DNA from: Takakia lepidozioides
Lineage: Eukaryota; Streptophyta; Takakiopsida; Takakiales; Takakiaceae
Direction: 5' to 3'
DNA length: 64,000 bases
NCBI GenBank assembly: GCA_030704615.1
Contig: CM060734.1
Coordinates: 7,874,001-7,938,000, forward strand
Positions 47,186 to 57,613 of this stretch are shown piece by piece (position 1 is the stretch's first letter; the number at the start of each line of letters is the position of its first letter). The notes beneath the pieces were generated by a model. The model saw nothing but the letters and a program-made list of their open reading frames with translations, did no database searches and was not told the origin of the DNA. The position numbers and the translations under genes are program-made.

Positions 47186-47904
47186 TATGAAGTTTTCTTT
47201 TGCTTTTATTCAATTTGGAAATGGGATGGTTGTGTGTCCCTGTTGTCCTGTTTGCAATGTGTGCGTGGGATGCAAATTCATGGGAATAGACTATCGTTGG
47301 AGGTGGGGGTTGCATGGACTGCCCGAATTGTTCCTTCAATCTATTTAGTGTTTTGCGGAGCTCACAGGCTTGTTAGCATTGCAAAAACAAACAAACATCT
47401 TTGGTTCGGGTAGAACATTCTCCCATCGTTTGCTCGTTGGTCTCCAAACCATTCCTGCTAGAAGAATGCTTGGTAAATCCATCACGTTAAAGTCCACGTG
47501 ATCAAAGATCGTTCAGGCATTCTCAATTCTGGTGAGCATCCATGATGCTCCCGCACATACTTGGCATGTTCGCAAAGGTGGTGAGTAAGAAAAGATTTCG
47601 CAGGGATCCGCTTTGGATGATGTGAGTGTGTACCTGCTCATGACGTAGCCACATTCCAATGCAGGGGCTTGGTATGTTTATAACGTCTAAATGGATGCAA
47701 TGGATAGTAAGGATGGATACAATGGATGTAACACAACCAGTCTGCATTCGCTGCAAATGGCTGATCAACCCGCGGTAGTAGATGACACCCGCGGAAATAG
47801 GCCCTATATGCATACTGACGTGGCGTGAGCCTGTGCTGGGCTCACGGTTTCCTGGGCTCACAGGCTCACGCCTCCGGGCTCATGGAATAGCACCCCCCAT
47901 AAAG
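47186..47904. other. no gene; 13-bp inverted repeat at 47823-47871
   Basis: Spacer without recognised coding. GCGTGAGCCTGTG (47823-47835) and CACAGGCTCACGC (47859-47871) are perfect 13-bp arms around a spacer that repeats GGGCTCAC. Confidence 0.6.
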
Positions 47905-48774
47905 AAGCCAACCTTCGAACTCGCATTGAGGTGGTTCCCTTTGCACTTTGGCGCGAAGCGGGCGTATGCCCGTGAGTTAGACCGCCGGTTTCCGGGCAAT
48001 TGAAGTGACACAAGGGTGATGGAGATGGTGGGGCGAAACTTGAAGGACAGGAGGTACCGTGCCAGACAGATCATTCGGAGGGCAATGGAAAAGGGGGCCA
48101 TACCCAAACCACCTTATGGAATTACACAGGTTGGCAAATCCTGAATCATGTCACCTTCCATTTGTCGCATGTGCATTAATGAGGTGGATTCGATGCAACG
48201 TATGTGTGTAATTCACTAATTGTTGGGGGGGGGGGGGGGGGGGGGGGCATAGGTATCGTGGGATGCACTCATTGCGGGAGAGACTGATGCCGCAACAAAG
48301 CCAAATTTGACCGGGTACGCGAAGCAACAACAGTCCACCTTAACAAGCACGAATCCACACACAAGTGGGGCGCCGGCGGATCCAAGGGTTTTATCTTGCG
48401 ATTTGTAAGTCGTACTTCCCTATGGATTTTGTTATGTCTTCTTTCTGGCTCCATCATTGCGAAGAACTGACTTTAATTTGTGGCATGTGTAGCAACATGC
48501 GTTTGAGAAGAAGCCATCTCCGGTAGAGTACAACTACGCCAAGGAGCATGGTTGGCAATCCCTCATGAAGAACATGGCCAACACGGAGGGGATGAGTGCA
48601 CTACAGGGCACTAGTATGGATGAGGTCGGGGGTCATGGCCAGGGATTGGATGAGAGCTCTGTGGGACTTAGGGGAACGCCGCCTCATTTAGGTGCTCTGG
48701 CAAAGGGCGCGGAGTCATCAGGCTCATCGGATAGCTCTGAGTCCTCCACTGAGGATGAGGACGAGGATGACTAG
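47905..48774 (+). CDS. plant-transposase-like protein (Transposase_24/En-Spm accessory type), partial
   Basis: Exon-like segments: about 48020-48129 (MEMVGRNLKDRRYRARQII, KGAIPKPPYGITQ), 48253-48404 (VSWDALIAGETDAATK, NPHTSGAPADPRVL) and 48493-48774 (QHAFEKKPSPVEYNYAKEHG, then a Ser/Glu/Asp-rich end DEDEDD). The basic region, the Trp-containing segment and the STNPHTSGA loop resemble the plant En/Spm-type Transposase_24 group, often found inside CACTA elements. The exon 2-3 junction does not join in phase as read, so an indel or another splice site is likely. It lies just inside a CACTA right end (49762). A 23-bp G run falls in the first intron. Confidence 0.45.
48225..48247. repeat. 23-bp poly-G tract
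   Basis: Uninterrupted G run in the presumed intron of the transposase-like gene, just before the acceptor. Confidence 0.95.
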
Positions 48775-48954
48775 TCCTAGTCCATGTAGGTCCCAGGGTC
48801 AGCCTACTGAACCCTTGTGAGCTTTTTAGTTCAATTCCTGTAAATATATTTCCATCTTTCCATCTTCCATCTTATTCATGTGTCACACCGTCCTCACCCT
48901 CGATTCATGCTTGCTCAATTGTTAAATCAGAGAAATGGAACTGTAAGGTCTCCC

Positions 48955-49762
48955 ATCCCCAAAAACAAAACCAGGCAAAAAACAAAAAACCACCCCCAAT
49001 TCACCCCCAAAATCAACCCCCACCCCCCCCCCCCCCCCCCCCCCACCGGGCTGCCCTCGCGACTGCAGGACGTCACCAATGGCGACTTGTTTTTGGGCTG
49101 GGGTCGCACGCCGCGACGGTCGGGCGTCGCCAATCCCATTTGCGGGCGGCAACCCCCGACACCCCCTGCGACGTGTTTTTTTGGTCCGGGGGTCGCAAGC
49201 CGCGACGCCCTGGCGTCGCGTAGCCCGCCACCCTGCCTGCGCCACGTTTTTTTTTTTTTGATTAAATATTTAAAAAAAACGACGCCAGAGCGTTGCCAAA
49301 ACCCACGCCCGGGCGTGGCGGAGTCCGACTCCTGTTCCTGTTGTTTTTCTTGCCACGCCCAATAGTCGCTTGGCGTACCACCCGGCTTACGCCACGTGTT
49401 TTTGGGTTTTATGATGGGACTCCCGGGCAGGTTAGAAAAAAAAAAAGGATGCGACGCCGTGCCGGCGCCCCCACCAACGCAGTCGGCTGGAGGGCCGCGA
49501 CGGCGAGACGTCGCTCGACGGAGGCCCCTGCCATTGGCGCAGACGGCCTGAAAAGCGATGTCCGGTAGTCGCGGGAGTTGGGACGGGGGCTCGCGACCCC
49601 CATACGTCGCATTTTTGCGACGTCATTTTGGCGACGCCCATGCGACTGTCGGGCGACGGCCGGGCGTCGCAAATTTTGCACTTGCCCCCTGCCCGAAAGG
49701 GGCGTTTTCCCGACGCTGCGGCGTGGCTCGGGCGTCACAAAGGCCCCCCTTTTCCTATAGTG
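48955..49762 (+). mobile_element. CACTA element right terminal region with GC-rich subterminal repeats
   Basis: The last bases, TTTTCCTATAGTG ending at 49762, are the reverse complement of a CACTATAGGAAAA terminus. The preceding 0.7 kb is very GC-rich and dense in GCGTCGC/GCGACGC units (for example 49090-49240, 49470-49560, 49600-49680). CACTA elements bear such short subterminal repeats as transposase-binding sites. A 22-bp C run is at 49023-49044. No matching left terminus was found in the window, so the element's other end is lost, diverged or outside. Confidence 0.75.
49023..49044. repeat. 22-bp poly-C tract
   Basis: Uninterrupted C run at the inner edge of the GC-rich CACTA terminal region. 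Confidence 0.95.
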
Positions 49763-49790
49763 TGTAGAGGGAGAGCTTTACGAGAATGGG
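49763..49790 (+). repeat. 28-bp direct repeat, copy 1 (abuts the CACTA end)
   Basis: TGTAGAGGGAGAGCTTTACG and the next 8 bases are identical at 53642-53669. This copy begins at the first base after the CACTA terminus. Confidence 0.95.
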
Positions 49791-49793
49791 TCT

Positions 49794-49844
49794 GGTATGC
49801 ACTCCCTTACGGGGTGAGTGCATACCACACTCACTCCGTAAGGG
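49794..49844. repeat. overlapping foldback (two alternative hairpins)
   Basis: GGTATGCACTC (49794-49804) pairs with GAGTGCATACC (49816-49826). CCCTTACGGGGTGAGTG (49804-49820) pairs, with one mismatch, with CACTCACTCCGTAAGGG (49828-49844). The two stems exclude each other. It may be a small foldback element. Confidence 0.85.
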
Positions 49845-49990
49845 ACTGCCATGCCAGGGGTTTGGATGGTGGGTTCCCTCCCTCTCCCTCCCTCCCTCCC
49901 TCCAGATATCTATTTGGGATTTAAAATATGATTTTCTAGTTTGGAATCTATTGTTATATAACCCCCAAAATTAAAAAAAAAATCAGGGGC

Positions 49991-50242
49991 TCATCCGTAC
50001 TGGATGAACACCTATTGGAAAATGTGGCTTGATGTTTTTTGCCTAAAATGGATGATTACTGGACAGCCTGGTATTTTTTGAAGTATTGCTTAAAAACTAA
50101 TGAATGGCTGGTTTTTTCATCCATGTTGGATGTCATCCATAATGGATGAGTTCTTGAAAACCTACGAAAAACATCCATGCTGGATGAAATCCTGCGAAAG
50201 TAACCTACCAGCTATGACCGATTTTCCATCCAAACTGGATGA
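49991..50242. repeat. array of CATCCA-nnnn-TGGATG palindromes
   Basis: Five copies: TCATCCGTACTGGATGA (49991-50007), CATCCATGTTGGATG (50118-50132), TCATCCATAATGGATGA (50133-50149), CATCCATGCTGGATGA (50172-50187) and CATCCAAACTGGATGA (50227-50242). Arms are constant while centres vary. Confidence 0.9.
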
Positions 50243-50261
50243 AATCGCGGGGAAGCAGGAT

Positions 50262-50475
50262 TGGTTCACCTCTCTAAACCTAAACAGCCCGACGGTTGGG
50301 CTTCTGTGTTTCCTGGAGCTGTGCGATGGTGGATTCACGGCGCGATGGCGGCCAGACAGGAAGAAATCACGGGGAGGTTATGCATGATCACTTCTCTAAC
50401 TCTAAACAGCCCGACACTTTGGCGTTTTAATTTCTTGGATATGTGTGATGGCGGCCTGAGAACGCAGAGGCATGA
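50262..50475 (+). repeat. diverged ~125-bp tandem duplication
   Basis: CTAAACAGCCCGAC occurs near 50279 and 50401, each preceded by a TCACYTCTCTAA-like block and followed by a GTGYGATGG block. Confidence 0.7.
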
Positions 50476-52285
50476 TCCCCGCGTTGGTAATCCCCTTAGG
50501 AGGTGTGACTATGGTTGATCTTAACGCTCCCCTGCTGGTATTTTCACGCCACTAGCGGGCAGACAAGCTGCTGCCGCGATCTGTGGAGAATCCTTCTTTC
50601 TTTGTGTTTTCTGCAGCGGCGCCCTAACAGATCTGTGGAGGCTTGTCTGCACTCCCCTTCAAGAAAATCTATTATGTTTTGCTTTGTTGTATGCCAGATC
50701 ATGGACGCCAGGCTGAAGAGCTCTCTAGTTCCATTAATTTTGAAAAAATTTGGTTGATTCTGCTTCTGCTTTTTGCTTGGTCTCTTTGTTTGCTTTATAA
50801 CTCAGTTTTGATATGGATAGCAACTGTGAAGTCATGCCATTCACCTCGCGCATCCTCACTAACACACAAAATATTTTTTGTGTTTGTTTTTGGGACGGGC
50901 GCAGGTGAGGGACTTCACTTGAATTGATTTATGAAGCTTGCAGGGATCTAAGCATTGTAGAGTGGATGAGTGTTGCTGCAATCGGCTGTTGCTGCACACA
51001 GCGGCTTCAAAAAATGCTTCAATGGGGATATACTTCAAACTTTGACCTTGATTTCTAGTTCTTTGAAACTGTTAAGTTTTTGAAGTATGGTCACTTGCAG
51101 GGTTTCCTAGAACACAGACAGTCTAGTGACGGCTCTATGGCTTTTATGCCAAAGACATATAGTTTGATCATGGTGGCTTTTTGACAAGGTTATGGAATGC
51201 GGTTTCCAGACCTCTATTAAATGGCTCTGGCTTTATGGAGGATCAAGCCATCTCCAGGCCTTTATTAAAATGCTTGGCTTTATTTTATTTCTTGGCTTTA
51301 TGGAGAGTCAAACCAGATTACATTCCCCCAAGCCCTTGGGGTTATGACACGGTAAAGGTTAAGTGATTCTGGATATCCTTATTGTGACCTATATGCTCTG
51401 AATGTTTCTTATGGGGTGCTGGATTACCATTTCCAGATTTGTACCTGAAGGTATCTATGCTGGAAACGGCTTTACACATGTGTATCCGTGTAAGTAAAAT
51501 GCAGCAATGCACCTGCAACGTGTGTTTATGGCTCATTTCTTTCTATGAGGGCATAAATCAAGGGTGTTGATTGTCTCCTTCAATGCTGAATGACCTGAAA
51601 GCTCAGTTTGAGACTCAGTTTTCTTAGAGGGCATGAATGATCTAGTGGCTGGCTTACAATGAGACTGCAATAAAGGGTATGCAGATCTGGTCATGCTATG
51701 TCAGATCTGTCATATGTTTTCATGACCCTTTGGCTTTATTTTTTACCTTGGCAATGCTTCGAAAGTTCTTGTGATGCACTGGTTTTGAGTCTGGTTTCTT
51801 AAGCATGCCTTAGTTATGCTATGGCCTTGGTATCGCTATGTTGTGATACATTGTCTAGCTCCAGACTTAAACCTGGTCATGGGGCAGTAAGCAGGGCCAC
51901 TTCATTTGTTTTGGCTTAGATCTCCGAACTTGAAATTGCATAACTATTTAAGCCTCAGCTTTAAAGGGCAGAATCTATGATGATGGATCTTAGAGTGTAG
52001 ATATTCTCATGTAAATGCATGATGTTAATCTGATTCTTGTCCATGCTACTAAGTTCTGGAAAACCGAATCCAGGCTTAAGAAGGTTTATAACATACAAAA
52101 CTGGTATGTTCAAATGACTCTTTGCTCAAAAAGACACTTGATACAAGTTCATATGGGTAAGGCATTGAAAAGATTCTTACTTCAATTGTTTGAGACTCAA
52201 GGGCATGAATCTATGGTGACGGATTTCTTCGACACCTACCTTGTTTGCAAGCTCTTAACACATGTGTATGTCTAGTGGTTCTGTC
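50476..52285. other. no gene seen
   Basis: AT-rich sequence with short frames only. GGCTTTAT-type words recur near 51230-51300 without clear periodicity. Nothing else recognised. Confidence 0.5.
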
Positions 52286-53240
52286 ATGCCTACAAGGTAT
52301 GTAAGCTGATGCTGGAAACTATTTCATAACTGCTCATGGCATAGGACTGTTTTCTTATGAAAAGAAGACTTTGAATTGAAGACTTTCTCGGGCAGCCCTC
52401 TCAGATCCAACTGAGCTGCAAATGGTATAAAGCAAGGGGGTTGATGGTCTCTTTCAATGATGAATGGCCTTTAAAAAAAAAAACCCCCCCACCCTCCCAC
52501 CCTGAGATTTCATGTGCTCTGAAATCTACAGTTCAATCATTTGAGGAGATGTGCATGGAAGGAGGTGTTAGATGGTGCCATGTAAAGGGCTGATGATGTC
52601 TTTTAATTGACAATGACCCTACTAGTCTTGTATGCGTCTTGACATGACATTAATATCTTCCCTCTCTTCTATTGACCGGTGTACTTATGTGGTGTTTGTA
52701 CACACCATCTACCCCTCTCCTTTCTTGTTCCATCTTTCTCATGTCGAGGTACTAACCTTTCTTTGGCTTTGACATAAGGGTAGCAAGTACACTCTGAACT
52801 GGAGTGATAAACTCAAAGCCAAGGGAGTTCTAGCAAGGGGGCACTCCAGATTGGAGTAATGGGCTCAAAGCCATGGAATACGAGTAAGGTATGATCCAGG
52901 TGTCCAACAAGAGTTTGTTGGTGATTTGAGCTTGGAGAGAAAGGCATCATAAGCACAGAGTTTCTAAGGTAGACCTGAAAGCTGATATTGTGAGCTAGGC
53001 CCTGGTCAGACAGCATAATCGAGTATATGTGTACACCTTCTACATGATCCGGTCAATGTACATTACCGTTTAGCTTGTCCCCTGTAGCCGATGCCTCATG
53101 CCACTTTTAGATACCTACTGGCTCATATGCTTTTATGCTTATCTTGTATGTGGCCTCGCCCTTTGTAGCACCACTAAAAATTGCCCAAGTGTAATATATG
53201 GCTGGAATAGACCGGTGAATCAGTCATACAATGTGGTGAT
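52286..53240 (-). repeat. inverted-repeat arm B (~0.95 kb, diverged)
   Basis: Reverse complement of the 44140-45085 arm, with small indels. Sequence on both sides of the landmark GGCATCGGCTACAGGGGAC matches over the whole length. Confidence 0.85.
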
Positions 53241-53641
53241 TTCACTGGCTTCTCCCATTATGTATCTTTCCAACAGCGTTGATACGGCTTGGAAAGAGTG
53301 TCACGTACTGATTCATACCCTTGGAAAATTGATTCTGAAACCAGTAAGTTGACTCACATCATGATAAGGTTCCTCGAACAAGGATCCTTCCCTGGTTAAA
53401 TTTGGAAATGATGTGCAGCAATTTGCTGCCATTGGTTGAAGAACACTTATAATTTCTATGCTCATGCCTGTCCACTTGTGTGAAGGCTATGTCGGCAAGC
53501 TAAAAGGTAACCTAGAAACTGATCAGTACTCTGTTTTGCCTAGCATGATTTATGCTTCACCATTGTTCATTCTTGGTCTGGGAGGAGAGATTGTAGGCCT
53601 TTTATCCTTTTGGTATTTAAAGTCCACGGATAAAACTACAA

Positions 53642-53669
53642 TGTAGAGGGAGAGCTTTACGAGAATGGG
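53642..53669 (+). repeat. 28-bp direct repeat, copy 2
   Basis: Identical to 49763-49790; sequence diverges on both sides. It is followed by three GTCCTCCAA repeats (53690-53735). Confidence 0.95.
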
Positions 53670-55830
53670 AATAGTCCTCCAAAGAATTCCAAATAGTCCT
53701 CCAAATGGTCCTCCAAGGACCCCAAATAGATGCGTTCTTCAGCGCAGTGAATAAATAAGTTGAGGGAGACTAAGAAATGTGTGGACAAAACTGAATAATT
53801 AGGGGCAAAGATAAGTAAGAAATTTTGGCAAAGGGTAGGAAGCAGAAAGAGAGACCTTGAGAGTACTTATTGACTGTGCTGGCCTTGACAATGATCTAAT
53901 TTGAAGCCCCTGCACGTCTGCGTTGGACTCTTGTAGCAGTCCGGGGTTTTCACTCACCGGGGTGCGTGGTGAATGCCACAGAATGGGTGTACACCCACAG
54001 AATGGGTATACACCAAATTCTAAGTGCACATTTCCATCTTCACCATTCACCCCGTTCTCTTGAGCTTTGCATGGACGTCATAAAGTTTCTCTCTATTCAC
54101 TCAAAGTTGGATAGTAGTTTTATGGTTTGGGGTGGAGGTTGGTTGTTGGGGGCTAACTGTTGAATTCATTGTGTCTTGTCTTTCTTTCGTGACCTAAGCT
54201 CTGTGACCTCCCATGGACTCTGTACGTCTTTCTTACTCTGAGCTCCCCATGGATGTTGTAAACCTCTCTCACGCGTCTTTTCTTGCTTGGCAGCTTACCT
54301 GGATGAATCGTTCACTCTTACACAATCCCTTGAGCAGTAGGTGCTTTTGGGCTGCTTGTAGCCCCTTTCTCTTTCTTGTTTCTTACTTCCTCTTGTCCAT
54401 GGACCTTATAAAGTTCCCTATCATTTCATTTGTCCTTCTGTGGACGTTATACAATTCTTTATCTTGCTTTCTCTTGTCCCACAAGCACTTGAAGCTTTCT
54501 GCCGACATTAGAAAATACTAGTCCATAAGTACCAGTCCATTTCATTTCTGCACTAACTTGCCTCTTTCATTGAGTATGCTTGGGTGGGTCTTTGACTTAA
54601 TCCAAGCAGTTGTGATTGTGGAACTGTGACCTGGGTCGGTGACAACGGCACAGGTGAAGCGAGTGTAGAAAGAACAACAGGATTGTGCACACCGAAGGGG
54701 GCAAGTTACTAGAGCAGCATCAATGGATTGCTATAAGAAGCAGTTGTTTCGCAAACCTGGCACTGATTACGACTTCGTCACACGCATCGCTCATGTTGCA
54801 CAACAGGATTTCGAGCATTTGCAACGTGTTGAAGAAGGTGCCTTCATGAGCAGTGCCTGATTTTATCAATCGTGCCGATGCTGCTGCGGGGAACATAAGA
54901 CGTATGTCCTCTCTTCATGGCCACATTGAGGATGTCCACTCCCAATTGCTCATGGCCTCCGTTGACATTATGTAAATTCTTTTCTTGGTTTCCTTCTTTC
55001 TGTGCATCCCCGTGTCTCTGTCCTTCAGCAATGGCCTGTATTATGCTCACCTCTTGTCCATCATATCTAGGTTTCCCTCAAACTGGGCATGGGGTCTTCC
55101 CACACTTGTAAGCAGAAAGTCAAGTGGAACTAAGTGCCCCCTCTTATCGCACCTTTGAGTGAGACTGTTCTTTTATTCAAACCAGCGCCCTCTATCTGAG
55201 TTACTCCTTGATGTGACTCGATAGGATGAAAGGTTCGGCCATGCAGGCTACCTAAGAAGAGCAAGCCTGCCACTTAATAATCTCCTCCATTAAGGGACAT
55301 GACAAAGACATGGCACAATAAGATGCCATAATTCCTTCTTATGTTTGATGAAAACCCTTTCATATCTGAAAGTCTTAGGATGAGTCACGTCGTCTAAGAC
55401 TTCTTTTCCTGGCATTTCTTAAACTCGATTCCAAGAAGGCTTACAGTTGGCCATCTCTTTCTCACTTCTGTAAATGGTTTGAGTTTTGTCGATGGGATAC
55501 AAAGTGGAGCCTCAGAGGAAAGGGCCATATATTGCTTACCAGATCCTCCAATGATGAAAAACGTCTGTCGTCTCCTTCACTTGGCATGCAAGTGCTCAAA
55601 CAGAAATCTAGAAAAGGTCACCTGAAAGTATACAGCAAAACAGAGTCAGGCATGTTTTTCGCCAAAGAGGTGTTGCAGAGTTTTGAAGTCTCACTCTGCA
55701 TCCGAGCAACAAGAAGCCCATGAGAAAGAAGCTTCCAACTGTTGCATATGTACTCTATGACACAAAATTGACCTTTTTTGGACAACATAATTGTCAATAG
55801 AGTTCGAATGTATGCAAGGCAGCAGGATTG
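53670..55830. other. no gene; scattered short repeats
   Basis: CACAGAATGGGTGTACACC at 53977-53995 is repeated with one change at 53996-54014. CATGGACGTCATAAAGTT-like words recur degenerately near 54070, 54247, 54397, 54441 and 54962. A short plus frame near 54720-54860 (KKQLFRKPGTDYDFVTRI) is not recognised. Confidence 0.5.
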
Positions 55831-56290
55831 AGGCTGTACAAGTACGGGCCTACTAAAATGCTGAGGCACAACAACCACTTACATGCCCATGTGGCTGTAG
55901 AAGGACAGTTTATGAGTCCATGGGAAGCTCAGACACCTTACTGGATAAGGAAATCAGAAAAACTGGCGAGTACAATTGGCTTTGACAGAGAAAAAAACAG
56001 AATAATGATGTACTTGATTTGTTGCAAGGTATATCCTGTGAGGATTGTTTGGTGGTGGGCTTTTGCTTCTTTCCTGCAGCCTGCCTTCTGCTGGCACAGT
56101 TCGCGTGACAGTGGAGACACCGTCAACAAATTTTGTCCGGAAGATGACATTCGCATTGTTGAACATGCTCTCTCTCGAGGACACCACAATAAACTGTCAT
56201 TCACAACACAATCACCTTTTAGGAAGGGCAGATTACACATTCACCTTCCCCACTAATGGCTACAAAGGGCATGGATCCATTTTTCTATAA
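55831..56290 (+). other. unassigned protein-like fragments
   Basis: Plus-strand frames read [18 protein letters not shown] and, in another frame after 56080, [20 protein letters not shown] then RADYTFTFPTNGYKG. Composition looks coding but frames are broken and I do not recognise the family. The second may follow a CAG acceptor near 56080. Confidence 0.25.
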
Positions 56291-56984
56291 CAAGGTCATG
56301 GGTTGGTGTATGATACACATACCTGAGATTGGGGAAAGCGAGCTTTGATCATACGACCAATGTTGTGCGTGTGGCTGAGATCAAGATCTGCATCAACCCA
56401 CCAGACAACAAGCCAAATATAACACTGCAACCGTTTTTTTCTTCCTCTTGGTTGAGCTTGCCTGTCATCATTGTTTCTGTCAGCTCTTATCACTCGTGAA
56501 GATGATGGCGTTGTCAGTAAATGCCACTCACTGGGTTGGAGGACTTCTGAAACCTAGACAATTCTTTTTCATTGCCATATATGTAATAGAACAGGAACAA
56601 AAAGCTCTAAAAATCACCTCATCAATAGAGTAAGAAAGCTTTTTTGGTCATAATGGTGATGGAGGCCGTAATGATCCTTAACAGATTCCTCTGCTTGTAT
56701 CATTTGTACATATAGAAATAAATTGTCTACATACACTGCTATGGATCGACTGGACTGCATCGACTGGACTGCTTGTTGTAGGTTTGCATTATAATTGGAG
56801 TTTCCACGATGAGTTGCAAGATCTCGTGACCTGCCCTTGCAGGTTGCATGAACTTTTAAGCTAGTGGGTGTCAAATTGGCATTGCAAGGTGCATCAGTCC
56901 TGCATGCATCCTAATGGAGTCATTGGGTAATTCAAATAGGGGATTGCAAAAATGTATACTGTAGCACTCGCATCTTCGAGACGC
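56291..56984. other. no gene seen
   Basis: A short TGGATCGACTGGACTGC / ATCGACTGGACTGC duplication lies near 56743-56773. Otherwise nothing recognised. Confidence 0.5.
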
Positions 56985-57354
56985 ATGAAGCTGAGATTGG
57001 CTCTTGCCGTGTTCACTTGTCTTTGGGCAATGGGTGCATTCTCCACTGGGGCACTCCGGCGGATGGAGAGTCACCTTTGCGGAAACGAGCCCACATTGGT
57101 GCTGGGATGGGCTTATCAGTTCTTTACCAAAAATGCAAGCTCCTGCTATGGGGACCTGGTAAGTGCTTCTTCATCTTGTACTGTGGTGGTTGTTTTTGCA
57201 TGGCACTTGTGCTGCAAGGGGCAGAGCCATTCATTTGGCTGGAGGTTCAATTCCTCCGCAAATGAGCTATTCCTTTGTCACGGCAATCCCACATGTGCCC
57301 AACGAAGGAGTTGCTGAATTTGCTGCTTTGAGGGGTCTTGCTTTGTGCGTGTAG
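56985..57354 (+). pseudogene. RNase H-like fragment, retroelement-derived
   Basis: A plus frame reads ADGESPLRKRAHIGAGMGLS then VLYQKCKLLLWGPG. After a break around 57160-57240 it reads SYSFVTAIPHVPNEGVAEFA then ALRGLAL. The xDG...AGxG...LW...PNxxAEFxAL layout is that of the type I RNase H domain seen in LINE and LTR polyproteins. Two pieces are separated by about 80 bases with a donor-like GTAAGT. No neighbouring RT remains. Confidence 0.45.
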
Positions 57355-57613
57355 AATTCATGGTGGGGGGGGGATCCACATGAACCAACATGACACAGTA
57401 CGGTTGGGCTCACAACTAAGACCAATGCACGGCTCTTGAGAGCTGTTTTGTTGCTATGACAGTGTGGACAACATCCCTGGACATAAATGACTATTCATTG
57501 TTTCCCCCTTTGGCAAAAGCATCCATGTAGTGCATTCGTTGTGCCCAACTGGACATCAGGATTCCTTATGACAGCTCTGGTCTAGGAGCGGGCAGGTTAA
57601 TGGAGACCAAGAT
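57355..57613. other. spacer
   Basis: Short sequence without recognised features between the RNase H-like fragment and the CACTA transposase. Confidence 0.5.

Noticed and set aside
48922-49738. Overlapping 60-160 residue frames on both strands
   Set aside because: Products of the GC-rich CACTA subterminal repeats.
49763-53669. LTR retrotransposon bounded by direct repeats beginning TG
   Set aside because: The identity is only 28 bp and flanks diverge at once, so these are not LTRs.
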